Positions 16,145 through 23,176 of a stretch of DNA of 64,000 nucleotides are shown here, in pieces. Location: positions 1 to 64,000 of the forward strand of contig JAEEWM010000027.1 of NCBI GenBank assembly GCA_016287385.1, in the 5' to 3' direction. Each line of letters opens with the position of its first letter. Position 1 is the stretch's first letter. Origin of the DNA: Clostridiaceae bacterium. Lineage in GTDB: Bacteria > Bacillota > Clostridia > Oscillospirales > Acutalibacteraceae. The translations under genes were made by a program, and so were the position numbers. The notes below the pieces were generated by a model. The model was not told the origin of the DNA. It saw nothing but the letters and a program-made list of their open reading frames with translations, and did not search any database.

Positions 16145-17233
16145 TTATATACGTATTTCTTTTTCAAAACTTCCGAGCACCTTTATATCGGAACAGCAGC
16201 TTTTAAGAGATGAAAGCATCTCTTTGCCCTTTTCGCCGTTAATATTGCCCTCGCCCTCGGCGTAAAAATAATAACTCCAGACAAGTTCTTTAGTAGGTCT
16301 GCTTTTAAGAGCGCGCAGGTTAAAACCGTATTCACCGATGAGCGATACCGCTTTTGCAAGGGCACCCGCCGAATTCTTAACCGTAAAAAGCATTATAAAT
16401 CTGTTATCGGTTTTCGCCGGCGATTTTGCCGCGCGCGTGAATACCGCGAAGCGGGTAGTATTGCTCGAGCTTTGGTTAATATGCTTTTCAAGTATCCGAA
16501 GCCCGAATTGTTCCGCCGCCGACGTACTGCCTATCGCCGCGATATCGGTGCGGCCCGACTCGCTTACGTGCTTTGCGGCGACAGCGGTATTTACCGCCTC
16601 AACCGTTTCAAAGTTATGCTCTCTTATATAGTCGGCGCATTGACTGAGCGCCTGGGGATGACTTATAACGGTTCTGATACCGTCGACGTGCGCGCCCTTT
16701 ACGGCGAGAAGGTTCTGTATAATCTCGGTTTCATAGACGCCGTTTATAAAAAGCGGTCCGAAAAAGCAAAGATCCATAACGGTTCCCACGTCGCCGCCCA
16801 CGCTGTTTTCAAGCGGTAAAACCACACTGTCGCACTCGCCCGACACCACCGCGTCATACGCCGCCTTGAAATCCTTATATCCGATAAGCTCCGCATCGGG
16901 AAAAATCTTTGACGCCGTGATATCCGCAAACGCGCCGCGCGTTCCGCTGAACGATACGCGCATACCGTCAAGCAGGCGGTGCTGAAACGATTTTGAGATG
17001 TCCATTACCGATTTCTGAAATCCGACGTAATATGACTTGTAATCTTCGTTTTCTATGTATTTGCAGTTTTTCTCGATAAGCGCCTTTTCGCGCGCGGGGT
17101 CCTCAACGCAAAGTCCGTGCTCGCGCTTGTATTCCGCTATTACGCTTACCGCGTTCATACGCGCCTCAAACAGCGCCGCCATCTTTTTATCGGTTTCGTT
17201 TATCTTCTTTCTTGCTTCATCGAATTTTGACAT
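16145..17233 (-). CDS. pheA: Bifunctional chorismate mutase / prephenate dehydratase (P-protein)
   Basis: The enzyme converts chorismate to prephenate and then to phenylpyruvate. Residues 1 to about 85 form an AroQ-class chorismate mutase (FDEARKKINETDKKMAALFEAR, then SVIAEYKREHG and DPAREKALIEK). About 95-275 form prephenate dehydratase (VSFSGTRGAFADITA, ENSVGGDVGTVMDL, and the TRF motif in SNTTRFAVF). A C-terminal ACT domain at about 278-350 carries AGALAKAVSLIGEYGFN and SRP, the usual phenylalanine allosteric site. It follows the aminotransferase gene with a one-base gap. Confidence 0.95.
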   Translation of the reverse strand: MSKFDEARKKINETDKKMAALFEARMNAVSVIAEYKREHGLCVEDPAREKALIEKNCKYIENEDYKSYYVGFQKSVMDISKSFQHRLLDGMRVSFSGTRGAFADITASKIFPDAELIGYKDFKAAYDAVVSGECDSVVLPLENSVGGDVGTVMDLCFFGPLFINGVYETEIIQNLLAVKGAHVDGIRTVISHPQALSQCADYIREHNFETVEAVNTAVAAKHVSESGRTDIAAIGSTSAAEQFGLRILEKHINQSSSNTTRFAVFTRAAKSPAKTDNRFIMLFTVKNSAGALAKAVSLIGEYGFNLRALKSRPTKELVWSYYFYAEGEGNINGEKGKEMLSSLKSCCSDIKVLGSFEKEIRI

Positions 17234-17234
17234 T

Positions 17235-18416
17235 TTATTTTTTGTATTCCTCCATTAAAGCCGCAAAAGCCGGAAGTGCTTTTTCAATCATTTCATATTT
17301 AACACAGTATGCTATTCTCGCATAGCCCTCAATGCCGAAGCTGTCGCTCGGCACCATAAGTATCTCGTGCTTTTTCGCCCGCTCGCAGAACTCGTTGCCG
17401 TCACCCGAAGGCGATTTAACAAAAAGGTAAAACGCGCCGTTCGGCTTTGTAACGGTATATCCCATTTCCACAAGTCCGTTATAAAACAGCGTGCGGTTCT
17501 TATCGTAAGCGGATATATCCGAGGTATCGTAAACACAGTTTTTTATCACGTACTGCATAAGACTCGGCGCACAGACGTAGCCCATACTCCTGCCCGCTCC
17601 GCAGACCGCGGCGTATATATCGCGGTTGTTTTGTGCCGAAGACGGTACAAATATATATCCTATTCTCTCACCCGGCACCGAAAGCGATTTACTGAACGAA
17701 TAATCTATCACGGTGTTTTCATAGTAGTTTGGCATGAACGGCGACGGCTCGCCGTAGCAAAGCTCACGGTACGGCTCGTCACAGATGAGATATACAGGGT
17801 GCGAAAGCCGCGCGGATTTTTCCCTTAAAAGCGCGCCGAGTTTTTCCGCCTCATGTGCGCTTAACGTCGCGCCCGTGGGGTTATTCGGGAAGTTTATCAG
17901 CACCGCGGCGGTTTTCCCGTTTATTGCCGCTTCAAGAGCGCCGAGATCAAGGGTAAAATCAGGCGGAAGAGTGGGAACGGTTATTTTGACTGCTCCCGCG
18001 TTTTCAATAAACACGCTGTATTCCGGAAAATACGGCGATAAGACTATAACCTCGTCGCCCGGCTCGCAAATGGCTTTAAGGGTGACGGTGAGCGAAGCCG
18101 CCGCGCCGCAGGTCATATAAATATCATCGCTTGAAGCGGGTGTGCCGAACCGTTTTTCTATCGACTGAGCGACCGCCTCGCGCACGCCGAGGTCGCCCTG
18201 TGCGGAGGTATATCCGTGAAGGGATACGCTGTCACGTCCGGCGACAAGCTCCTTTATTGCGTCGTTTACGCTCTGCGGCGCGGGTATACTCGGATTCCCG
18301 AGGCTGAAATCAAATACGTTATCCTCGCCGAGAAGCGCTTTTCTGCCCCTCGAATACTCAAATATTTCCCTGATTTTAGACGGTTTTTTACCGAGGGCTG
18401 TCATTTTTGCATTCAT
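17235..18416 (-). CDS. Class I/II PLP aminotransferase, probably aromatic
   Basis: The 393-residue fold-type I aminotransferase has the FSLGNPSIPAPQSV N-terminus, a glycine-rich CGAAASLTVTLKAI segment, the NFPNNPTGATLS motif, the PLP-contacting DEPYREL and the Schiff-base lysine in YSFSKSLSVPGERIGY. It is the first structural gene of the aromatic operon, directly after the Phe/Tyr attenuator. It is therefore the likely last step, converting phenylpyruvate and hydroxyphenylpyruvate to Phe and Tyr. I start it at 18416, where CGGGAGAG precedes the ATG; the longer frame to 18464 would run through the terminator hairpin. Substrate specificity is inferred from context. Confidence 0.85.
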   Translation of the reverse strand: MNAKMTALGKKPSKIREIFEYSRGRKALLGEDNVFDFSLGNPSIPAPQSVNDAIKELVAGRDSVSLHGYTSAQGDLGVREAVAQSIEKRFGTPASSDDIYMTCGAAASLTVTLKAICEPGDEVIVLSPYFPEYSVFIENAGAVKITVPTLPPDFTLDLGALEAAINGKTAAVLINFPNNPTGATLSAHEAEKLGALLREKSARLSHPVYLICDEPYRELCYGEPSPFMPNYYENTVIDYSFSKSLSVPGERIGYIFVPSSAQNNRDIYAAVCGAGRSMGYVCAPSLMQYVIKNCVYDTSDISAYDKNRTLFYNGLVEMGYTVTKPNGAFYLFVKSPSGDGNEFCERAKKHEILMVPSDSFGIEGYARIAYCVKYEMIEKALPAFAALMEEYKK

Positions 18417-18448
18417 AGTTTTCTCTCCCGAAAATGTAATAAATAAAA

Positions 18449-18484
18449 AGTCCGCCGTCTGCAAATAATTGCTAAACGCGGACT
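18449..18484 (-). terminator. Attenuator terminator of the aromatic operon
   Basis: On the minus strand AGTCCGC-GTTT (18484-18474) pairs with AGAC-(G)-GCGGACT (18460-18449), with an inner GCAA-TTGC extension. A TTTTTATTTATT tract follows. Its left arm overlaps segment 2 (18485-18479), which can instead pair with the distal part of the leader peptide gene. Confidence 0.85.
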
Positions 18485-18549
18485 GTCCAACCTATTTCAA
18501 AACACAGCAAATTATTCCGCTGCATTCTTAAAAGAGGGCAGGCAGTCCG
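18479..18549 (-). promoter_or_regulatory. Antiterminator pairing in the aromatic operon leader
   Basis: CGGACTG at 18549-18543, inside codons 14-16 of the leader peptide, is complementary to CAGTCCG at 18485-18479. The latter is the left arm of the terminator, so the two hairpins exclude each other. A ribosome paused on the Phe/Tyr run (codons 6-12) would leave the first segment free and permit the antiterminator. Confidence 0.8.
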
Positions 18550-18589
18550 TGCTAAAGTAATAATAAAAGTAAAACTCTTTTCCGAACAT
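18512..18589 (-). CDS. Phe/Tyr-rich leader peptide of the aromatic operon
   Basis: A 25-codon open frame starts with ATG at 18589 after an AAGGAGG ribosome site and ends with TAA at 18512. Codons 6-12 read Phe-Tyr-Phe-Tyr-Tyr-Tyr-Phe, and codons 2 and 20 are also Phe. It is placed between a strong promoter and a rho-independent terminator, ahead of a Phe/Tyr biosynthetic operon. This is the classical design of a translation-coupled attenuator, as in the enterobacterial pheA and trp leaders. The peptide itself probably has no function. No T-box motif is seen. Confidence 0.88.
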   Translation of the reverse strand: MFGKEFYFYYYFSTDCLPSFKNAAE

Positions 18590-18618
18590 ATCCGTTGCCT
18601 CCTTTTTTTGATAGGTCT

Positions 18619-18647
18619 ATATTACTCCCATTCAAGCCGTTTGTCAA
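18619..18647 (-). promoter_or_regulatory. Promoter of the aromatic operon
   Basis: On the minus strand TTGACA (18647-18642), 17 bases, TAATAT (18624-18619). Transcription should start near 18612, about 23 bases before the leader peptide ATG. Confidence 0.82.
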
Positions 18648-18702
18648 GGAAAAAAAGAGTATTTATCGACATTTGCGGCAATTTATCGCCGCGCAATATT
18701 GA

Positions 18703-18731
18703 TTGACAAACGAAAAAATAAATGTTATATT
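18703..18731 (+). promoter_or_regulatory. Promoter of the secreted cohesin-like gene
   Basis: TTGACA at 18703-18708, 17 bases, TATATT at 18726-18731. It points away from the aromatic operon promoter; their -35 boxes are 55 bases apart. Confidence 0.75.
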
Positions 18732-18762
18732 ATATGTGTATAATTTTTGCGAGGTGTTGGCT

Positions 18763-19866
18763 TTGAAAAAAGTCGTTTTGGTTTTTTGCGCCGTTTTGCT
18801 TCTTTTGCCGATCGGTCTCTACGTCGCCGCGAAGCAGGAAGAGAACGCGGTTATAAGCATTTCGAGCATCGGCGGCAACCCCGATGATTACACTTACGTT
18901 ACCGTAAGCGCCGAAAACAACCCGGGGATAGAAAAATGCGCTTTTACTTTAAGCTACGATACGTCGGCGCTGAAATATGTAAGCAGCCATTCCGGCGCGT
19001 ACGGCAATTACTCGGTTTACGACCATTCCGGCGACGGCGAACTCACCTTCGCGTTTATTGACGGCAAGGATGTAACCGGCAACTGCGATGTGATAAACCT
19101 CGCGTTCAAAATAAAAGCGGACGCGGCAACGGGCAAATACGACATAAGCTTCAAAAAAACATATTTTGCGGATAAAAACGATAAAAAAATCAGCGTCAAA
19201 GCCGAAAACGGAACCGTTGAAGTTAAAAAACCCTGCGCGGGCGAGCACACTTTCGCGGGCGACCGGATAAAAATGCTGTCGGTTCCCACCTGCACAGAAG
19301 ACGGCGTCAGGGTCACGGCATGCAGTTTTTGCGGTCACATAAAAAAAGAAACAGTAGCCGCACCCGGACACGTCGCGGGGAAAGAATTCTCGGTAAGTTA
19401 CGTATCCAAAGACGGCAAGGCAATAGTTATTTCGCAGACCTGCAAGACCTGCGGCGAGCGTGTGAACGTAATCGTCAACGACAGCAGCGGCATGAAGCCG
19501 GTCAATACGGACGATCTCAACCGCCTTGCAAAAACTTTTGGCGACACCTCTGTTTCCAACCTCGTTTATTTCCTTAACGGCAGTAAAACTTATCCGGATA
19601 TCCCGAAGGATGCGGACGACAGCTACATGGAAGAATATATCAAAGGCGAAATTAAGGTTATAAACAGCACGGCGGCGGTGGAAGAAAAATCACTCAGAAA
19701 CGCAAACGGAACCGTAAACGTGGACGTCGCGGTTGACAGACTGCTTCGCACCTTCTTCGGCGAAGATAAAAAGAGCGGTATTATGGGTGAGTTAAAAAAA
19801 GCCGAAGTGGCAAACGAGTTGCCCGTCAGACTTATCAGAAAACTATTTTCTTTCGGAATAGGTTAA
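18763..19866 (+). CDS. Secreted cohesin-like domain protein
   Basis: The start is the TTG at 18763, preceded by GAGGTG, giving 367 residues. The N-terminus is a signal peptide (KKVVLVFCAVLLLLPIGLYVAA). About residues 30-155 match a cohesin-type beta sandwich: TVSAENNPGIEKCAFTLSYD, a W/F-rich middle and INLAFKIKADAATGKYDI. A short cysteine-containing repeat of the PTCTEDGVRVTACSFCGHIKKE type follows, a form common in clostridial surface proteins. The C-terminal 150 residues are unrecognised and hold no dockerin. A role in cell-surface or extracellular binding is likely, but its partner is unknown. Confidence 0.7.
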   Translation: MKKVVLVFCAVLLLLPIGLYVAAKQEENAVISISSIGGNPDDYTYVTVSAENNPGIEKCAFTLSYDTSALKYVSSHSGAYGNYSVYDHSGDGELTFAFIDGKDVTGNCDVINLAFKIKADAATGKYDISFKKTYFADKNDKKISVKAENGTVEVKKPCAGEHTFAGDRIKMLSVPTCTEDGVRVTACSFCGHIKKETVAAPGHVAGKEFSVSYVSKDGKAIVISQTCKTCGERVNVIVNDSSGMKPVNTDDLNRLAKTFGDTSVSNLVYFLNGSKTYPDIPKDADDSYMEEYIKGEIKVINSTAAVEEKSLRNANGTVNVDVAVDRLLRTFFGEDKKSGIMGELKKAEVANELPVRLIRKLFSFGIG

Positions 19867-19894
19867 AAATCTTTTAATACGGAAATGTTAAAAT

Positions 19895-19920
19895 GGGCGC
19901 ACCGCGGTGCGCCCGTTTTA
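19895..19920 (+). terminator. Terminator after the cohesin-like gene
   Basis: GGGCGCACCG and CGGTGCGCCC make a perfect 20-base palindrome followed by GTTTTA. Confidence 0.78.
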
Positions 19921-19975
19921 ATTACGGATTTAATGATATGCGTTTTATAATACGCCGCAGGCGGATATCATCCGC

Positions 19976-20018
19976 TTCGTACCCTCGCGGGTTCAAGTCC
20001 TCTGCCCTATTTCCGCCA
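19976..20018 (+). other. tRNA 3' fragment (T-arm and CCA)
   Basis: The stretch contains GCGGGTTCAAGTCC, a T-arm-like sequence, and ends TTTCCGCCA, which reads as an acceptor strand, a G discriminator and CCA. It is followed by a perfect terminator. The T-stem does not pair fully, and no anticodon arm is recognisable in the normal 70-90 base window. I read it as a degenerate remnant rather than a working tRNA. Confidence 0.4.
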
Positions 20019-20052
20019 AAACAAAACCGCCACTTCGGGCGGTTTTGTTTTG
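20018..20052 (+). terminator. Terminator after the tRNA fragment
   Basis: AAAACAAAACCGCC (20018-20031) and GGCGGTTTTGTTTT (20038-20051) form a perfect 14-bp stem. It works in either direction and may also serve the gene ending at 20116. Confidence 0.8.
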
Positions 20053-20115
20053 TGATTAACAGACAAAATAGCCCAACAGTTTATCGTCAATCCGTTTATC
20101 CCGACAAGCCGGAAT

Positions 20116-20862
20116 TTACCGGGCAACCAGTTTCAAAAACTTTGTATCATTCATCTGCTCGTTTGTCAGATATTCCCCGTCATAAAACAGAGCATACGTC
20201 GTGATCGGAGTCGGCGCGTTCTGCGCCTGTGCTTTATCTTCAATATGAATGGCCCTAAACGGAATATGATGCTCTTTGGCTGTCTGCTCCACAATCGGCA
20301 CATACTTTGCGTTAAAAGGGCACTGGTTTGTATAGTAAAGCACATATCCTTTTTCTTCAATATGCGGATGCTTTGCGCAGTCTTTGAAACGCGGTTTGGT
20401 GGCGGAACCGGTAAACGGCAAGCAGGCAAGCTGAATGCCGTTATCCGCCTCATCGCAAACAGTAAATCCCTTATGTTTCAAGTATTTAGGATCAGCCAAA
20501 AACGGTTTTTTCTTTTCGGAAGTTAAAATGCAAAGGCCGGTTCTTCCTTTGGCTTTACTGTCTTTTATGCACTCGCCCAAAAGATCGTTTGAATATCCGT
20601 GCCCCTTAAACGAGCCGGACACCCACAGACAGTCAATATACATATAACCATCTGCAACTATCGGATTCCACGCATTTTCAGCGGGTATATACTCGATAAA
20701 ACATTTCCCGCGCTCAACGCTTTTCATAAATACAAGCCCGTCATCAAAGCGGTCTGTAATCCATGCTTTCTTTGACGACACTTGTACATCCTTGTTGTTT
20801 GAAATGGCGCAGCAGATATGTTCGTTTTCAATGTTGTCTTTCGTAACCTTTATATATTCCAA
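20116..20862 (-). CDS. GNAT acetyltransferase with YoaP-like C-terminal domain
   Basis: The 248-residue protein starts most plausibly at the TTG at 20862, which follows GAGGAGGGG. The first 150 residues are a GCN5-type acetyltransferase: strands around CLWVSGSFKGHGYSNDLL give the acetyl-CoA loop (GHGYSNDL), and KGRTGLCILTSEKK is the next strand. Residues about 165-248 (GYVLYYTNQCPFNAKYVPIVEQTA onward) resemble the thioredoxin-like extension of B. subtilis YoaP. The substrate is unknown. It lies between a tRNA remnant and two tRNA genes, a typical insertion spot, and may be a recent arrival. Confidence 0.75.
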   Translation of the reverse strand: MEYIKVTKDNIENEHICCAISNNKDVQVSSKKAWITDRFDDGLVFMKSVERGKCFIEYIPAENAWNPIVADGYMYIDCLWVSGSFKGHGYSNDLLGECIKDSKAKGRTGLCILTSEKKKPFLADPKYLKHKGFTVCDEADNGIQLACLPFTGSATKPRFKDCAKHPHIEEKGYVLYYTNQCPFNAKYVPIVEQTAKEHHIPFRAIHIEDKAQAQNAPTPITTYALFYDGEYLTNEQMNDTKFLKLVAR

Positions 20863-21177
20863 AAGAGACCCCTCCTCAAATCCCGATTTGTTGATTTCTT
20901 TTTGAATATTATAACACAATTACATGTGATTTTCAATCTGTCTTAAAGCGCCGACTTGCGTGGTGTGTTGTGCTTGAACCAAAAATCATCGAACACCTGA
21001 TGCCTATGAATCGAATTATTTCAAGCAGCAAGCGGCTTTGCAGGATTTGCAATCGAACACTGGTGGTTCGGATTGAAAGAATTTTTCGTTTTGTTCGCGT
21101 AATTTGAGCTGTTTCGTAAATTGTGTTCGATTAGCAGCGCTTGCGAAAACCCGCATAGACACTGGATTTGCATAAAA
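20863..21177. repeat. Gene-free patch with ATCGAACAC repeats
   Basis: No gene is supported here. The 9-mer ATCGAACAC occurs at 20988-20996 and 21052-21060, and again at 21191-21199 in the neighbouring terminator. It is inverted at 21123-21131. Two copies are followed by similar TGGTTCGGATTGAA and TGGTTCAGATTTGAA sequences, so they are partial palindromic units about 140 bases apart. They look like remnants of a small dispersed repeat. Confidence 0.5.
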
Positions 21178-21226
21178 AAATCACCCTCTGATCGAACACG
21201 AATGGTTCAGATTTGAAGGGTGATTA
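21178..21226 (-). terminator. Terminator after tRNA-Trp
   Basis: Read on the minus strand, AATCACCCT pairs with AGGGTGATT and is followed by TTTTT. The loop contains one of the ATCGAACAC repeats. Confidence 0.7.
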
Positions 21227-21229
21227 TCA

Positions 21230-21305
21230 TGGCAGGGGCAGAAGGACTTGAACCCTCGGCACTCGGTTTTGGAGACCGATGCTCTACCAACTGAGCTATA
21301 CCCCT
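21230..21305 (-). tRNA. tRNA-Trp (anticodon CCA)
   Basis: The minus strand reads as a complete 76-base cloverleaf with encoded CCA. It has an acceptor AGGGGTA/TGCCCCT, D-arm AGCTCAGTTGGTAGAGC, anticodon loop TCTCCAAAA with anticodon CCA, and T-arm GAGGGTTCAAGTCCTTC. Confidence 0.95.
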
Positions 21306-21362
21306 ATATATTAATTAAATTGAAAACTTCTCACGTTCGCGCCATTTTAGAATTAAAGACGA

Positions 21363-21394
21363 AAAAACCACGCGATTGCGTGGTTTTTTCACTG
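21363..21394 (-). terminator. Terminator between the two tRNA genes
   Basis: AAAAAACCACGC and GCGTGGTTTTTT form a 12-bp stem with a 4-base loop. It can act on the minus-strand tRNA-Met transcript and in the other direction. Confidence 0.75.
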
Positions 21395-21491
21395 GTGGAG
21401 CAAGATGTCTTGAAGATGAACACCCGGTCGGGAAATAAAACTTGCGATCTGCATAAACTTTATTCTCGAATTAGGTGCGGCACCTTGCCGC

Positions 21492-21568
21492 TGGTGGACC
21501 AGCAGGGACTCGAACCCCGGACCGACCGGTTATGAGCCGGTTGCTCTAACCAACTGAGCTACTGGTCC
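21492..21568 (-). tRNA. tRNA-Met, elongator (anticodon CAT)
   Basis: The minus strand gives a 77-base cloverleaf with encoded CCA: acceptor GGACCAG/CTGGTCC, D-arm AGCTCAGTTGGTTAGAGC, anticodon stem CCGG with loop CTCATAA, and T-arm GGGGTTCGAGTCCC. It lacks initiator features. A lysidine-modified isoleucine tRNA also reads CAT, but the anticodon arm fits elongator methionine better. Confidence 0.88.
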
Positions 21569-21653
21569 GCGCATACAGCCACGCGGCTGACAGCAAAAAA
21601 TATTATACCTTTATTTTCCGCCTTTGTCAACAATAATTTTCAATAAAAACGTC

Positions 21654-22322
21654 TTATTTTTCATAAAGCTTCAGGCAAAGACTTCCGGCACTGACGGCGA
21701 CCACCGCAAAGATGGCTACAATAGCCGGGATAAGCCATTTTTTCTGCGTACCGTAGTTTTTAATATTTGTACTTATATCATTAACCGAAAAGCTCGAAAA
21801 TATCTTGTTCACCTCGCTTGAAGCGCCTACGCCGCTGTTATAGCAGGTTATAAGGTATACCTGACCGCCGGCGATCGTGACATACTGAGTCGCGGTATAT
21901 TTTCCGCCGCTGTCCTCGAGCACCTGCAAGGTGCGTGCAAACTTTCTGCCGCCGTTTTCAACCGATTTTACCACGCCCGGAGATTTGCTGTAAAGCGACA
22001 TCATCTCTATGACCTGCGCGTCGCTCAGATTCTCGACATCGTATACTTTTTTTGAGAACTCGTCTTCAAAGCGCGCAATACGCACCTGTGTTCCCCTGTC
22101 CTTCGACACGGCTATAAACACGAGCGAGTTTTTTGTGAAATAGGACGCAACCTCCTGCTTCGATATACCGAGTCTGTCCGCAACGTCGCCGACTTTGGAG
22201 CTATCGGTGGCAACCGCGAAATCATCGCCCGTTTCTATTGAAAATCCGTTTCCGCCCTTAAAAGCCGTAAGAAACAGAAGAGCGATTATAAAAATCGGCA
22301 GCAGGCACAGTTTTTTTCTCAT
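21654..22322 (-). CDS. Membrane-anchored protein with signal and C-terminal helix (unknown function)
   Basis: The 222-residue protein has an N-terminal signal-type helix (KLCLLPIFIIALLFLTAF), an external domain of about 165 residues and a C-terminal membrane helix (WLIPAIVAIFAVVAVSAG). I chose the ATG at 22322, where AAAGGTGA precedes it; a GTG at 22331 is weaker. The external domain has no motif I recognise. It is the last gene of the maf-yfmF-yfmH-lgt-folD series and starts a few bases after folD ends. Confidence 0.6.
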   Translation of the reverse strand: MRKKLCLLPIFIIALLFLTAFKGGNGFSIETGDDFAVATDSSKVGDVADRLGISKQEVASYFTKNSLVFIAVSKDRGTQVRIARFEDEFSKKVYDVENLSDAQVIEMMSLYSKSPGVVKSVENGGRKFARTLQVLEDSGGKYTATQYVTIAGGQVYLITCYNSGVGASSEVNKIFSSFSVNDISTNIKNYGTQKKWLIPAIVAIFAVVAVSAGSLCLKLYEK

Positions 22323-22327
22323 TGTAT

Positions 22328-23176
22328 TCACCTTTCATTCTGCCGCTTCGCGGCAGTTAAAGTGTTTTTAAGCAAAACCGAGATAGTCATCGGTCCGACG
22401 CCGCCGGGTACCGGCGTGATATAATCCGCGATTTCCGCGACCTCTTCAAAGCAGACGTCGCCGCAAAGCTTACCGTCGGTCCTGTTCATACCGACGTCAA
22501 TCACGACCGCGCCTTTTTTCACCATATCAGCGGTAACAAAGCCCGCCTTGCCGACCGCGCTTACAAGTATATCGGCGTTTTTGGTTATATCCGCAAGGTT
22601 CTTCGTTTTTGAGTGGCAAACCGTAACGGTGCCGTTTCTGTGAAGAAGAAGCATTGCCATCGGCTTTCCCACAATATTTGACCTGCCTATTACGACGCAG
22701 TTTTTGCCCTCTATCTCAATACCGTAATAATCGAGTATTTCAATAATTCCCGCCGGTGTGCAGGGCAGAAAATCATAATCGCCTATCATTATTCTGCCTA
22801 CGTTTGAAACGCAAAACGCGTCAACGTCCTTCTCGGGTGAAATCGCCGCGATGACCGACTGCTCGTCAATATGCGGCGGAAGCGGCAACTGGCATAAAAT
22901 ACCGTTTACGTTTTCCTGCGCGTTAAGCGTTTTTATGAGCGCGATAAGCTCTTCCTCGGTGGTGCTTTCATCCATGGTATACTCAAACGATTTTATACCC
23001 GCCTCTTCGCATGCTTTTTTCTTATTTGCAACATATATTTTCGAGGCGGGGTTTTCACCCACAAGAATTACGGCAAGTCCTACGGATATGCCCTGCGCGG
23101 ACAACTCCTCAACCTGCGTTTTCACCTTTGCCCTCAGATTTGCCGATACGGCTTTGCCGTCTAAAATTTTACTCAT
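22328..23176 (-). CDS. folD: Methylenetetrahydrofolate dehydrogenase / cyclohydrolase
   Basis: The bifunctional enzyme interconverts 5,10-methylene- and 10-formyl-tetrahydrofolate, supplying one-carbon units to purine synthesis. The 282 residues carry the active lysine region ASKIYVANKKKACEEAGI, the QLPLPPHIDE motif, PCTPAGIIEIL, the NADP loop VIGRSNIVGKPMAMLL and the C-terminal PVPGGVGPMT. I start it at the ATG at 23176, which overlaps the lgt stop by 8 bases; the longer frame would lie deep within lgt. Confidence 0.94.
   Translation of the reverse strand: MSKILDGKAVSANLRAKVKTQVEELSAQGISVGLAVILVGENPASKIYVANKKKACEEAGIKSFEYTMDESTTEEELIALIKTLNAQENVNGILCQLPLPPHIDEQSVIAAISPEKDVDAFCVSNVGRIMIGDYDFLPCTPAGIIEILDYYGIEIEGKNCVVIGRSNIVGKPMAMLLLHRNGTVTVCHSKTKNLADITKNADILVSAVGKAGFVTADMVKKGAVVIDVGMNRTDGKLCGDVCFEEVAEIADYITPVPGGVGPMTISVLLKNTLTAAKRQNER

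Noticed and set aside
18417-18619. T-box riboswitch before the aromatic operon
   Set aside because: The leader is short, the conserved T-box sequence (GGGTGGNACCGCG type) is not seen, and the leader peptide with alternative hairpins explains it better.
19881-20018. A full selenocysteine-type or other tRNA using GGAAATG at 19881 as the 5' acceptor
   Set aside because: The span of 138 bases is too long, it contains the cohesin gene's terminator and the T-stem does not pair.
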